From Marilutibacter maris (GTDB lineage: Bacteria; Pseudomonadota; Gammaproteobacteria; Xanthomonadales; Xanthomonadaceae), in contig NZ_VICD02000304.1 in NCBI RefSeq assembly GCF_006546735.2, positions 1 through 64,000 on the forward strand: a stretch of 64,000 nt of DNA, read 5' to 3'. Position numbers and translations under genes: made by a program. The notes beneath the pieces were generated by a model that was not told the DNA's origin, ran no database searches, and was given only the letters and a program-made list of their open reading frames with translations. Shown here in pieces: positions 28,513 to 36,924 of this stretch (within the stretch, counting starts at the first letter, position 1; each line of letters begins with the position of its first letter).

Positions 28513-29172
28513 TCAGGCGGTCATGCCGATCGCGCGCAGACCGTCGGCGGCCATCGCCGCCAGGCTGCCCGACAGCACGCCGAACACCGCGATCGCCACG
28601 GTGCCGGCCAGCCAGGCCACGCCCATCAGGCGGCCGTCGCGCTCCAGCAGCGCCAGCGCAAACATCAGCAGCAGCACGCCGAACAGGTAGTTGGTGAACG
28701 GGATCGGCAGCGACAGCAGCAGACCCAGCAGCATCACCAGCAGGCCGCTGACCGCGCTGGCGAGGCGCCGGTCGAGCAGGAACGAGGCGCGCGGGCGCAC
28801 CACCCGCTCCAGCCGCGACAGCCACGGCGAGAGCAGGTTGCGGAAGCGCACCATCGAATGCCGGGTCGGGCCGCGGCGGGCGATGAAGCCCGGCAGCCAG
28901 GGTTTGCGCAGACCGATCAGCAACTGCGCGCCGATCAGGATGGTGAGCGGCCCGCTGACCGCGCCGCCCACCCCCGGGATCGGGATGAAGGCGGGCAGGG
29001 TGGCGACGAACAGCAGCATGCCGAACGAGCGCTTGCCCAGGCCGGCGAACACGTCGCCCAGGCGCAGATGGGTGTCCGGGTCGCCGACCGCGAACGCATC
29101 CAGCAGGGCGCGGGTACCGGCTTCCGAGCGCGGCCGCGACGGCTCAGCCGAGGGTTTCATCGCTGTCCGCAT
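28513..29172 (-). CDS. ExoD-family membrane protein
   Basis: This 219-residue protein belongs to the ExoD family, first linked to exopolysaccharide synthesis in Sinorhizobium. It has a soluble N-terminus (LRLGDVFAGLGKRSFGMLLFVATLPAFIP begins the conserved part near residue 36) and about four to five hydrophobic segments (about 49-70, 75-88, 138-170, 185-213). IPIPGVGG and LSLPIPFTNY are the family's paired Pro-rich motifs. The start is either ATG 29172 or the in-frame ATG 29160; both lie inside the end of the CorC gene, so the two genes overlap and are probably cotranscribed. The biochemical role is unknown. Confidence 0.85.
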   Translation of the reverse strand: MRTAMKPSAEPSRPRSEAGTRALLDAFAVGDPDTHLRLGDVFAGLGKRSFGMLLFVATLPAFIPIPGVGGAVSGPLTILIGAQLLIGLRKPWLPGFIARRGPTRHSMVRFRNLLSPWLSRLERVVRPRASFLLDRRLASAVSGLLVMLLGLLLSLPIPFTNYLFGVLLLMFALALLERDGRLMGVAWLAGTVAIAVFGVLSGSLAAMAADGLRAIGMTA

Positions 29173-30493
29173 CCAGGTCCGGCAGCGCCTGCAGCAGCAG
29201 CTTGTCGATGCGCGGGCCGTCCAGGTCGACGACCTCGATGCGCCAGCCGTCCCAGTCGAGGTACTCGCCGACGTGGGGGATGCGCCCGAAGTGGTTGATG
29301 ACCATGCCCGCCGCAGTGTGGAAGTCCGGTTCCTCTTCGACCGGCAGGCGGGCGCCGTCGATCAGCTCGCGCAGATCGTCCAGCGGCAGGCTGCCGTCCA
29401 GCAGCCAGGTGCCGTCGGCGCGCTGCACCACCGGCGCCTCGCTGTCCTCGGACTCGCTGGCCTGGATGCGGCCGATCACCGCGCCGAGCAGGTCGTTGAC
29501 GGTGACCAGGCCGGTGACGTCGCCGTACTCGTCGACCACCAGCGCGATCGACTGCTGTTCCTCGCGGAAGATCTCCAGCAGTTTGAACGCGTGGGTCGAC
29601 TCGGACACGAACAACGCCTCGCGCAGGCGCTCGAACAGCCGCGGTGGACCGGGCTGCTGCAGCGACTCGAACAGCGACTTGGTCTCCAGGATGCCGAGCA
29701 CCTCGCGGTCGTCGCCCCTGTACACCGGATAGCGCGAGAACGGCGTCTCGCGCATCTGTTCCAGGTTCTCGGCGACCGCGGCCTCCGCGTCCAGCCAGAC
29801 GATCCGGGTGCGCGGGGTCATCAGGCTCTCGGCGGTGCGATCGCCGAGGCTGAGCACGCGGTAGACCATCTTGCGCTCGTCGGCGTCGATCACGCCCTGC
29901 TCGTGGCTCTCGCTGACCAGCAGGCGGATTTCCTCTTCAGTGACTTTCGATTCGCTGGATTGCTCCGCGCGCAACAGCCGCAGCAGGGCGCGAACGCTGA
30001 TGCTGAGCAGCCACACGGCCGGGATCGCGATCTTCGACAGTACGTGCATGGGCACCGCGACGAAGCTCGCCAGGCGCTCCGGTGCCAGCTGGGCCAGTCG
30101 CTTGGGCAGCAGCTCGCCGAGGACGATGGTCATGTAGGTGATCAGGCCGACCGAGAGGGTCAGGCCGATCGCGTCGGAATACAGGCGGTCGAACGACAAC
30201 GGACCGGACACCGCCAGCGCCGGCACCTGTTCCCCGAGCCACTGGCCGATCGAGGCGCCGATCGCGGCGCCGCCGAAGGTGCCGGTCAGGATGCCGATCA
30301 GGGTGATGCCGACCTGGACCGTGGACAGGAAGCGCTCGGGGTGCTCCGACAGTTCCAGCGCCCGCTGCGCCCGCCCGCTGTCCTGCGCCATCTGCTTCAG
30401 ACGGGGCTTGCGCGAGGTGACCAGAGCCATCTCCGACATCGCGAAGAAGCCGTTCAGCGCGATCAGGATCAGGACGATCGTCAGTTCCAGCAT
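29144..30493 (-). CDS. CorC/HlyC-family transporter (CNNM + CBS domains)
   Basis: This 449-residue protein has the CNNM/DUF21 transmembrane domain (about 1-190, four helices; starts MLELTIVLILIALNGFFAMSEMALV), a pair of CBS domains (about 205-335; LMTPRTRIVWLD and VVDEYGDVTGLVTVNDLLG) and a C-terminal CorC_HlyC domain (about 355-435). The family is tied to Mg/Co efflux and ion homeostasis; a haemolysin activity is historical naming. Its end overlaps the exoD-like gene. The 354-base gap in front (30494-30847) holds no gene; besides the Pho-box-like site near its far end I saw nothing specific. Confidence 0.9.
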   Translation of the reverse strand: MLELTIVLILIALNGFFAMSEMALVTSRKPRLKQMAQDSGRAQRALELSEHPERFLSTVQVGITLIGILTGTFGGAAIGASIGQWLGEQVPALAVSGPLSFDRLYSDAIGLTLSVGLITYMTIVLGELLPKRLAQLAPERLASFVAVPMHVLSKIAIPAVWLLSISVRALLRLLRAEQSSESKVTEEEIRLLVSESHEQGVIDADERKMVYRVLSLGDRTAESLMTPRTRIVWLDAEAAVAENLEQMRETPFSRYPVYRGDDREVLGILETKSLFESLQQPGPPRLFERLREALFVSESTHAFKLLEIFREEQQSIALVVDEYGDVTGLVTVNDLLGAVIGRIQASESEDSEAPVVQRADGTWLLDGSLPLDDLRELIDGARLPVEEEPDFHTAAGMVINHFGRIPHVGEYLDWDGWRIEVVDLDGPRIDKLLLQALPDLDADSDETLG

Positions 30494-30723
30494 GTCGGCG
30501 CCCTCCGGTCTGGCAGGGAGGCGGCGGCCAGGGGCCGCGGGGGGAGGGGCATGCTGCTACTGGAAGGTTCCGGGTCGTCGTCCATTTCAGATAAGCGTCT
30601 GGGGTCGAAGTGTCGCCGCCGATATTAGCAGGCTCGCCTTAACGGGCCGGGGCCGGCAGGCCCGCCCCTTGGTGCGCAGGGCGGGCCGATTCGGGTCGCG
30701 GCGGGGACTCCAGGACTGCGGGA

Positions 30724-30741
30724 AGGTCACAAAACGGTCAT
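30724..30741 (+). promoter_or_regulatory. Pho-box-like site upstream of DUF47-pit
   Basis: AGGTCAC-AAAA-CGGTCAT has two 7-base halves with a 4-base A-only spacer. The second half matches CTGTCAT at 6/7, the first at 4/7. It ends 106 bases before the DUF47 start and its last bases run into CATAAT, a possible -10. Position next to phosphate-transport genes makes PhoB control plausible. Confidence 0.4.
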
Positions 30742-30847
30742 AATTCCGCCTGCCAACGCGGCGCGGTCCGTCGCGGCCCCTGCTGTGCCCCCTTTTTCGA
30801 ACCCTCGCCCTGGCCCGCCAGGGTCGCGACCACGAGGCTCCTGACGC

Positions 30848-31474
30848 ATGTTTTCCCTGCAAACCATCTTCGGCCAAGGCAACCAGTTCTATTCCCTGCT
30901 GGAGGAAGCGGCGGTCGCCGCCCACGACAGCGCCAAGGCCCTGCACGCGATGCTCAAGGAAGCCGATCGTCAGCCGGCGTTGGACGCGTTCAAGCTGGCC
31001 CGCCAGCGCGAGCGCGAGGTGTCCATCCAGCTCAGCCAGGAACTGGTCGACAGCTTCATCACCCCGATCGAGCGCGAGGACATCGAGTCGCTGGCGTCGG
31101 CCCTGCACAAGATCCCCAAGCAGGTCGAGAAGTTCGCCGACCGCTACGCGCTGGCGACCCAGCACCTGGAGCACATCGACTTCGCGCCGCGCGCGGCGAT
31201 GCTCGAGCAGGCGGCCTCGGTGGTGGTGAAGATGGTCCACCAGCTGCGGCACCTGAAGCTGGAGCCGATGAAGGCGCTCAGCGATGAGCTGCGCGCGCTG
31301 GAGAACGACGCCGACCGGCTGATGCTGGAGCTGTACCGCGACATCTACTCGGGCAAGCTCGATCACCTGCAGATGTTCCTGCTCAAGGAGTTCTTCGAGA
31401 TCCTGGAGAAGGCCATCGACCGCTGCCGCGAGGCCGGCGTCGTCGCCTACCAGATCGTCCTCAAGAACTCCTGA
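30848..31474 (+). CDS. DUF47 (PhoU-like) Pit accessory protein
   Basis: This 208-residue all-helical cytosolic protein belongs to the DUF47 family, distantly related to PhoU and commonly encoded beside pit genes. Conserved features are the helix with REREVSIQLSQELVDSFITPIEREDIESLA (about 55-83), a hallmark of the family, and regular acidic/hydrophobic heptads later. There are no membrane segments. In Sinorhizobium the homologous orfA precedes pit and the pair is repressed by PhoB under starvation. It is probably a regulator of the Pit carrier. ATG 30848 gives the standard N-terminus MFSLQTIFGQ. Confidence 0.9.
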   Translation: MFSLQTIFGQGNQFYSLLEEAAVAAHDSAKALHAMLKEADRQPALDAFKLARQREREVSIQLSQELVDSFITPIEREDIESLASALHKIPKQVEKFADRYALATQHLEHIDFAPRAAMLEQAASVVVKMVHQLRHLKLEPMKALSDELRALENDADRLMLELYRDIYSGKLDHLQMFLLKEFFEILEKAIDRCREAGVVAYQIVLKNS

Positions 31475-31486
31475 GGGGAGCGCACG

Positions 31487-31609
31487 ATGTCTTCGATCAT
31501 CCCGGCCCGGCCGGCGCGGGTACCGGCGACGCCGGTCCGCATCGTCGCCGCTTCCGTGTTCCGCGCCCATCCGATGTCGCAACCGCCGGTCCGGGCTGAG
31601 GGGGCGTGA
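31487..31609 (+). CDS. Putative 40-residue small ORF coupled to pit
   Basis: Between the DUF47 and pit genes an ATG at 31487 opens 40 codons ending in TGA at 31607-31609, which overlaps the pit ATG (TGATG). A GAGGGGAG ribosome site sits six bases before this ATG. The peptide (starts MSSIIPARPARVPATPVRIV) is Pro/Ala/Arg/Val-rich with no membrane segment and no family I know. It may be a leader whose translation delivers ribosomes to pit, or chance. Evidence is the strong ribosome site plus the exact one-base overlap. Confidence 0.4.
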   Translation: MSSIIPARPARVPATPVRIVAASVFRAHPMSQPPVRAEGA

Positions 31610-32736
31610 TGCTGACACTGGTACTGATCGTCATCCTCGCCGCGCTCATCTTCGAGTACATCAACGGCTTCCACGACACCGCCAACTCGATCGCCACCGT
31701 GGTCGCGACCAAGGTGCTGTCGCCGATGCAGGCGGTGGGACTGGCCGCGAGCATGAACCTGATCGGCGCCCTGCTGGGCACCGCGGTGGCCAAGACCATC
31801 GCCTCCGGCCTGATCGACGTCGGCGTGGTCGAGGTCGGTTCGCAGATGATCCTGTGCGCGCTGATGGGCGGCATCGTCTGGAACCTGATCACCTGGTGGC
31901 TGGGCCTCCCGTCCTCGTCCTCGCACGCGCTGATCGGCGGTCTCTGCGGCGCCGCGCTGGCGGCGGCCTCGAACAACTTCCACGCGATCATCTGGTCGCA
32001 GCCCAAGGAGCCGCTGTACAAGAGCGCCGGCGTGCTGTGGAAGGTGATCGTGCCGATGGTGACATCGCCGGTGCTGGGCTTCGTCGCCGGTTTCCTGGTG
32101 ATGGGGCTGCTGTTCTTCGTGATCTCGATGATGGCGCGCAGCGGCGGCCTGCTGGCGCGGTTGGCGCGGCCGCGCTGGGTCAACAGCCTGTTCGGCAAGG
32201 CGCAGCTGGTCAGCGCCGCCGGCATGGGCCTGGCGCACGGCATGAACGACGCGCAGAAGACCATGGGCATCATCGCCCTGACCCTGTTCAGTGCGCAGTC
32301 GGTGGGTACCCTCGACGACCTGCCGGGCTGGCTGGCCTTCCTGCATCCGTCGGACGAGGCGATGGCCACCCAGGGCATCGATCTGTGGATCAAGATCACC
32401 TGCGCGCTGGTGATGGCGGCCGGCACCGCGGCCGGCGGCTGGCGGATCATCAAGACCCTGGGCCACAAGCTGGTCAAGCTGCATCCGATCCACGGCTTCG
32501 CCGCCGAGACCAGCGCATCGGCGGTGATCTTCGCCGCGTCCTCGCTGGGCATTCCGGTCTCGACCACCCACAACATCTCGTCCGCGATCATGGGCGTGGG
32601 CACCGCCAAGCGCTTCAACGCGATCAAGTGGACCGTGGTCGAAAAGATGATCTGGGCGTGGATCCTGACGATTCCCGCCGCCGGCGGCATCGCCTATCTG
32701 TTCTTCAGCCTGATGCGGGCGATGGGCTGGGCTTGA
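31609..32736 (+). CDS. pit: PiT-family inorganic phosphate transporter
   Basis: This 375-residue integral membrane protein (about ten helices) is a low-affinity, proton-driven phosphate carrier. The two family signatures are present: YINGFHDTANSIATVVATK near residue 18 in the N-terminal half, and GLAHGMNDAQKTMGIIA near residue 207 opening the C-terminal half; GLPSSSSHALIGG and SLGIPVSTTHNISSA are the repeated Ser-rich loops. ATG 31609 is preferred to a GTG three bases earlier; both follow GAGGGGGC. It forms an operon with the DUF47 gene, with a candidate small ORF between them. Confidence 0.95.
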   Translation: MLTLVLIVILAALIFEYINGFHDTANSIATVVATKVLSPMQAVGLAASMNLIGALLGTAVAKTIASGLIDVGVVEVGSQMILCALMGGIVWNLITWWLGLPSSSSHALIGGLCGAALAAASNNFHAIIWSQPKEPLYKSAGVLWKVIVPMVTSPVLGFVAGFLVMGLLFFVISMMARSGGLLARLARPRWVNSLFGKAQLVSAAGMGLAHGMNDAQKTMGIIALTLFSAQSVGTLDDLPGWLAFLHPSDEAMATQGIDLWIKITCALVMAAGTAAGGWRIIKTLGHKLVKLHPIHGFAAETSASAVIFAASSLGIPVSTTHNISSAIMGVGTAKRFNAIKWTVVEKMIWAWILTIPAAGGIAYLFFSLMRAMGWA

Positions 32737-32740
32737 GGCG

Positions 32741-32912
32741 ATAAGTGAGTGGAGAGGAGTGAGGAGTGAGAGGAAGAGCGCTTTCGCTTTTCTCCCGCTT
32801 CTCGCTCCTCGTTCCTGACTCCTTGCCCTTGGGGCGAGAAGTGAGTGAGCAGAAGTGAGCAGTGAGAGGAGAGTGCTTTTCTCTCACTTCTCACTCCTCG
32901 TTCCTGACTCCT
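32741..32912. repeat. Two purine-arm/pyrimidine-arm hairpin repeats between convergent genes
   Basis: Two related copies (about 32742-32824 and 32839-32912) each consist of a GAGTGAG-rich purine arm and a CTCACTTCTC-rich pyrimidine arm, sharing the end CTCCTCGTTCCTGACTCCT. Each can fold into a long hairpin, and the two can pair with each other. They fill the whole gap between the 3' ends of pit and the next minus-strand gene and may act as a bidirectional terminator. Confidence 0.8.
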
Positions 32913-32918
32913 GCTTTC

Positions 32919-33377
32919 TCAGTAAAGATCGCCGCCGGCGGACAGGGTCCGCTCCATGCGGTCGCCGACGCCGCCGATCTCCAGGATCAGGCGATCGATC
33001 TCGGCCGCGTCCAGGCCCTCGTAGGGCCGGTTCTCGCACAGTTGCAGGTGCGGTACGCCGTCGAGGTCGCCGATCGCCAGGTAGCCGACCCGGCTCTGCC
33101 AGTTGAAGACCAGCGCCCGACGCATGTCGAGCCCGGTAATCGGCGCCACCGCGGTGCTGACCCTCAGGTAGGGGCGGCCGTCGTCGTCGTCCAGCTCGGA
33201 CAGGAAGATCGCCTGATGACGTCGGCCCTGTTCCAGCGACAGTTCGATGCAGACGACATCGACGTCGTGCTCGGTCAGGCGATAGCCGGCGGCCTTGAGG
33301 TGACGGTTGATGGATTCGAAATTGCGCACGGAGCAGCTTCCTTTGCAGTCAGGGTCGTATGCTACCGCTTCGTTCAT
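32919..33377 (-). CDS. Conserved hypothetical, YbjN/secretion-chaperone-like
   Basis: This 152-residue soluble protein has no signal peptide. The body alternates hydrophobic and acidic stretches; segments such as YLRVSTAVAPITGLD, NWQSRVGYLAIGDLDGVPHLQLCEN and LDAAEIDRLILEIGGVGDRMERTL resemble the YbjN / type III secretion chaperone fold (five-stranded sheet with long C-terminal helix). That is a fold-level impression, not a family assignment. ATG 33377 is the last start that avoids running through the divergent neighbour's promoter. The function is unknown; a small role in binding other proteins is possible. Confidence 0.7.
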   Translation of the reverse strand: MNEAVAYDPDCKGSCSVRNFESINRHLKAAGYRLTEHDVDVVCIELSLEQGRRHQAIFLSELDDDDGRPYLRVSTAVAPITGLDMRRALVFNWQSRVGYLAIGDLDGVPHLQLCENRPYEGLDAAEIDRLILEIGGVGDRMERTLSAGGDLY

Positions 33378-33509
33378 GATGCGGTCGCCCCCGCCAGCGG
33401 CGGGTGAAGGCCGCGGGTAGGCCCCGCATCGGTTTTCGTGATCGCGTCCGCGCCCCGCGGAATCGCCGTCGGGCAACCGCAGACGCGACCGCGCTGCAGG
33501 AGTGGAAGG

Positions 33510-33845
33510 ATGGACAGCGAAGAGGCGGCCCGGTACATACATGCGGCGATCCGGGCGATACCGCGCGGCGAGGTCGCCGGCTACGGCGAGGTCGCGCGTC
33601 GCGCCGGCCTGCCCGGGCGGGCGCGCCTGGTCGCCCGTCTGCTCAGCCACAACGACGACCCCGACCTGCCCTGGCATCGGGTGTTGCGCTCCGACGGCCG
33701 GATCGCGCTGCCGGAAGGTTCCGCCGGCTATCTGGAGCAGTGCCAGCGGCTGCGCGCCGAGGGCCTGCGGGTGGTCAACGGCCGGGTGCTCGGCGCCAGG
33801 ACGCGGGCGACGGTCGACGAACAGGTCTGGGGACCCGCGGACTGA
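33510..33845 (+). CDS. atl: Alkyltransferase-like protein (MGMT homolog lacking the reactive Cys)
   Basis: This 111-residue protein matches the DNA-binding domain of O6-alkylguanine-DNA alkyltransferases, but the PCHR active site reads PWHR (Trp55 replacing Cys). That is the defining mark of ATL proteins (E. coli YbaZ), which bind O6-alkylguanine and flag it for nucleotide excision repair rather than repairing it. The helix-turn-helix with Arg finger (EVARRAGLPGRARLVARLLSHN) is intact. ATG 33510 follows AGGAGTGGAAGG. It is alone between a divergent hypothetical gene and the rhomboid gene 65 bases downstream. Confidence 0.92.
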   Translation: MDSEEAARYIHAAIRAIPRGEVAGYGEVARRAGLPGRARLVARLLSHNDDPDLPWHRVLRSDGRIALPEGSAGYLEQCQRLRAEGLRVVNGRVLGARTRATVDEQVWGPAD

Positions 33846-33910
33846 CCCCGGCACGGGCGGCGGGAGCGCGGCGTTGCCGTTACCATGTGCGTTCGTATCC
33901 GGGAGCCGCG

Positions 33911-34570
33911 ATGTTCTCCAACCTTCCCCCGATCACCAAGGCGCTGCTGATCGCCAACGGCCTGGTGTTTGTGCTGCAGCAGTTGCTGGGCGAGGCCACG
34001 TTCTACCCGTTCGCGCTGTGGCCGCCCGGCAGCGACGGCATCTATGGCGACGCGAGCGGGTTTCTGCCCTGGCAGGTGCTGACCTACGGCTTCATGCACG
34101 GCAGCTGGGCGCACCTGTTCTTCAACATGCTGGCGTTGCTGATGTTCGGTGCGCCGCTGGAGCATGTCTGGGGCAACAAGCGCTTCCTGAACTACTACCT
34201 GGTCTGCATCGTCGGCGCCGCGCTGTGCCAGATGCTGGTCGGTATCTGGACCATGTCCCAGGGCGGTTTGCCGTATCCGACGGTGGGCGCGTCCGGCGGC
34301 GTGTTCGGCCTGCTGCTGGCCTACGGCATGCTGTTCCCGAACCAGCGGGTGATGCTGCTGATCCCGCCGATTCCGATGAAGGCGCGGACCCTGGTGATCG
34401 TCTACGGCGTGATCGAGCTGCTGCTCGGGGTCAGCGGGCGGCAGCCCGGCGTCGCCCACTTCGCCCACCTGGGCGGGATGCTGTTCGGTTGGCTGATGAT
34501 CCGCTACTGGCGCGGCCAGCCGCCGTTCGGGGGCGGGCGCAAGCCGCCGGGACCGCGCCGGATCCACTGA
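33911..34570 (+). CDS. Rhomboid-family intramembrane serine protease
   Basis: This 219-residue protein has about six membrane helices. The catalytic Ser is Ser128 in VGASGGVFG (GxSG) and the His is His183 in VAHFAHLGG. Other rhomboid marks are YGFMHGSWAHLFFNMLALLMFG (about 55-77, with the HxxxN pattern) and the LEHVWGNKRFL loop. The C-terminus is a short basic Gly/Pro/Arg tail. Such proteases cut membrane proteins inside the bilayer; the substrate is unknown. ATG 33911 follows GGGAGCC. Confidence 0.92.
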   Translation: MFSNLPPITKALLIANGLVFVLQQLLGEATFYPFALWPPGSDGIYGDASGFLPWQVLTYGFMHGSWAHLFFNMLALLMFGAPLEHVWGNKRFLNYYLVCIVGAALCQMLVGIWTMSQGGLPYPTVGASGGVFGLLLAYGMLFPNQRVMLLIPPIPMKARTLVIVYGVIELLLGVSGRQPGVAHFAHLGGMLFGWLMIRYWRGQPPFGGGRKPPGPRRIH

Positions 34571-34631
34571 GCCGGGTTTACCGGGGCATCCCGCTGGCGC
34601 GTCCCGTGCCTCGCGGCGGGTGCTGAAACGA

Positions 34632-34657
34632 AAACGGCGCGGTTTCCCGCGCCGTTT
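34632..34657. terminator. Bidirectional hairpin between rhomboid and M13 peptidase genes
   Basis: AAACGGCGCGG (34632-34642) pairs exactly with CCGCGCCGTTT (34647-34657) over a 4-base loop between two convergent genes. Short T-runs on each strand make it usable in both directions. Confidence 0.7.
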
Positions 34658-34682
34658 CCATGTCCGTCGGTGACGGTGCCGC

Positions 34683-36698
34683 TCAGGGCAGGATGGTGAT
34701 GCGATCGTCGGGCTTGTGGCGCATCACCGCGCCGACCCGGCAGCCGTAGGTCGCGCCGAATGCGTCCAGGTTCGACAATGGGCCGTTGGTCCGCCACTGG
34801 CCGGGCGCGTGCACGCTGGTCGACGCCCGCCGGGTCGCCGCCTCGGCGCTGAGCTGTTGCGGCCACAGCGAGGCCCAGGCGCCGAAGAAGGACTGTTTGG
34901 CCTCCTTGCCCGGGTTCGCCTCGGCGGTGTTGAAGGTCGCCCAGGCCAGCTCCATGCCGGCGATGTCGGCGATGTTCTCGTCGACGGTCTGCTGGCCGTT
35001 GACCTTCACTCCCTGCAGGGCCGGATAGGGCAGGGCCGAGTACTGCGCGGCGACGCGGTTGGCCAGGGTCTGCCAGCCGGTGTTCTCGGTCGCGGTCCAC
35101 CAGTCGCGCACTTCCAGCTTGTCGTCGACCAGGCGGCCGCGGTTGTCGAAGGCATGGCTGAGCTCGTGTCCGACCAGGGCGCCGAACGAGCCGTACAGCC
35201 AGGCCGCGTCCTTGCCGAGGTCGAACACCGGCGGCTGCAACATCGCGGCGGTGATGATCAGGCGGTTCTGGGCGATGTCGTAGGCCAGGGCCGGGGTCTG
35301 CGGCATCACGTCCCAGCGGCGGCTGCCGGTGTCGCGGCCGATCCGGGCCATTTCCGATCCGTGGCGCCAGGTCGAGGCGATCAGCATGTTGCCGCCGAAG
35401 CTGCCGCGGCCCATCGGCTGCACGGTGTAGTCGAGGTCGCGCTTGGGCACGCCGACCTCGACCTTGAGGTTGTCGAGCTTGGCCATCGCCACCGTCTTGG
35501 CCGCGGCGCTGAAGCGGGCGTTGCGTTCCATCGCCGCACGCAGCGAGGCCTTGACCTGGGCGACGATCTGCTCGGCGCGGGCCTGGTTGGCCGGGGTCAG
35601 GTAGCGGCTTGCGTACTGGCGGCCGAGCATCGGTCCGGCGGCGAGGTTGATCGCATCGAGCACCTGCTGCTGGCGCGGTGCCGGCGCGCTGCGGCCTTCG
35701 AGCACGCGGCCGCGGAAGTCGAAGCTGGCGTCGCGGAAGGCCTTGGACAGGTACGGCGCCATCGCATCGCCGACCCGCCACTGCAGGTAGGTCTTCCACT
35801 GCGCCGGCTTGAGGTCGTCGACCAGCGTGTCGAGCTCGGCGAACAGGGCCGGATTGGCGATCGAGACGGTGTCGTCGTCGACCCCCTGCACTTCCAGGAA
35901 CTCGTCCAGGCGCAGGTGGCGGTACTGCTTGTCGAGCCCCTCGAGCGGGACCGGACGGTAGTTGTTGCGCGGATCGCGCAGGTCCATCAGCGGACGCGAG
36001 GCGGCGGCGATCCGGGTCTCCAGGGCCAGCACCTGGGCGGCTTCGGCCTGCAGCTTGTCGGCCGGCGTGCCGGTCAGCGCCAGGATCTGTTCGATGTACT
36101 TGCCGTACTGGGTCCGCACGGTCTGCGCATCGGCGTCGTTGCGGGTGTAGTAGGCCGGATCGGGCAGACCGGTGCCGCCCTGGCTGAAGTAACCGATATG
36201 GCGGTTGAGGTCGGCCAGGTCGGCGTCGGGACTGAAATTGAACGCCACCGGGATGCCGACCTGGTGCAGGGCGGCGATCGCCGGCGCGATGTCCTTGCTG
36301 CGGCGGATCGAATTGATCCGGTCCAGCAGCGGCGCGATCGGGTTGGAGCCGTCGCGCTCGACCGCGGCCTCGTCCAGGCCGCTGGCCCAGAAGTCGCCGA
36401 GCAGCTTCTGCACGTCGTCCTGCGGCGACTGCATCGCCGCCTGCAGCAGGTCGAGTTGCTGCTGGCGCGCGCGTCCGGCCAGTTCGCTCATCGCCGAGAC
36501 CTCGCCGACGCCGCTCGACAGCGGGTGGGCTTCCAGCCAGTCGGCGTTGGTGTTGCCGTAGAAGTCGGCGCAGGCGACCGGGGGCCTGGCCAGCGCGGCG
36601 GGCGCGGCGATCGCGGCGGTGAGGCCGAGCGAGAGTGCGCAGGCGAGCGGGCGCAGCTGGAACGGGAGTGAGAGGCCAGGGAAACGCTGACGGGTCAT
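34683..36698 (-). CDS. M13-family zinc endopeptidase, Sec-exported
   Basis: This 671-residue neprilysin-like (M13, PepO-type) metallopeptidase has the zinc motif HELSH at residues 511-515 and the second motif in DENIADIAGMELAW near 570, which supplies the third ligand (Glu) and a conserved Asp. A Sec signal (about 1-37, ending ALA) directs it to the periplasm or outside. The N-terminal M13 domain fills the rest. The family's final CxxW is not present; the chain ends ITILP. ATG 36698 is preferred because GGAATCCGCA precedes it, though an ATG at 36710 is also in frame. A paralogous lipoprotein M13 gene lies directly upstream. Confidence 0.92.
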   Translation of the reverse strand: MTRQRFPGLSLPFQLRPLACALSLGLTAAIAAPAALARPPVACADFYGNTNADWLEAHPLSSGVGEVSAMSELAGRARQQQLDLLQAAMQSPQDDVQKLLGDFWASGLDEAAVERDGSNPIAPLLDRINSIRRSKDIAPAIAALHQVGIPVAFNFSPDADLADLNRHIGYFSQGGTGLPDPAYYTRNDADAQTVRTQYGKYIEQILALTGTPADKLQAEAAQVLALETRIAAASRPLMDLRDPRNNYRPVPLEGLDKQYRHLRLDEFLEVQGVDDDTVSIANPALFAELDTLVDDLKPAQWKTYLQWRVGDAMAPYLSKAFRDASFDFRGRVLEGRSAPAPRQQQVLDAINLAAGPMLGRQYASRYLTPANQARAEQIVAQVKASLRAAMERNARFSAAAKTVAMAKLDNLKVEVGVPKRDLDYTVQPMGRGSFGGNMLIASTWRHGSEMARIGRDTGSRRWDVMPQTPALAYDIAQNRLIITAAMLQPPVFDLGKDAAWLYGSFGALVGHELSHAFDNRGRLVDDKLEVRDWWTATENTGWQTLANRVAAQYSALPYPALQGVKVNGQQTVDENIADIAGMELAWATFNTAEANPGKEAKQSFFGAWASLWPQQLSAEAATRRASTSVHAPGQWRTNGPLSNLDAFGATYGCRVGAVMRHKPDDRITILP

Positions 36699-36845
36699 TG
36701 CGGATTCCATGCAGAGGATCGGCGGAGTGTAGCAAGCGCCCATGTCGACGCGGGACCGGCCCGGGCGCCGCTGGCGACTTCGTGCCGGCGGCCACAATGG
36801 CGCAGTGACGGCGGTTGCAGCACCGCTCGGAGCGGGGCGCGCGCA

Positions 36846-36873
36846 CAAAAAAGGCCCGGCGTGAGCCGGGCCT
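36846..36873 (-). terminator. Intrinsic terminator of the upstream M13 gene
   Basis: AGGCCCGGC and GCCGGGCCT (36852-36873) form a 9-bp stem over GTGA. Read on the minus strand it is followed by a six-T run (complement of 36846-36851). It separates the two M13 peptidase genes into distinct transcripts. Confidence 0.9.
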
Positions 36874-36924
36874 CGGGGGCAGGGCGGAGGCGGGCTCTTC
36901 GGGAAGCCCGCTCGGCGGTGCCGA

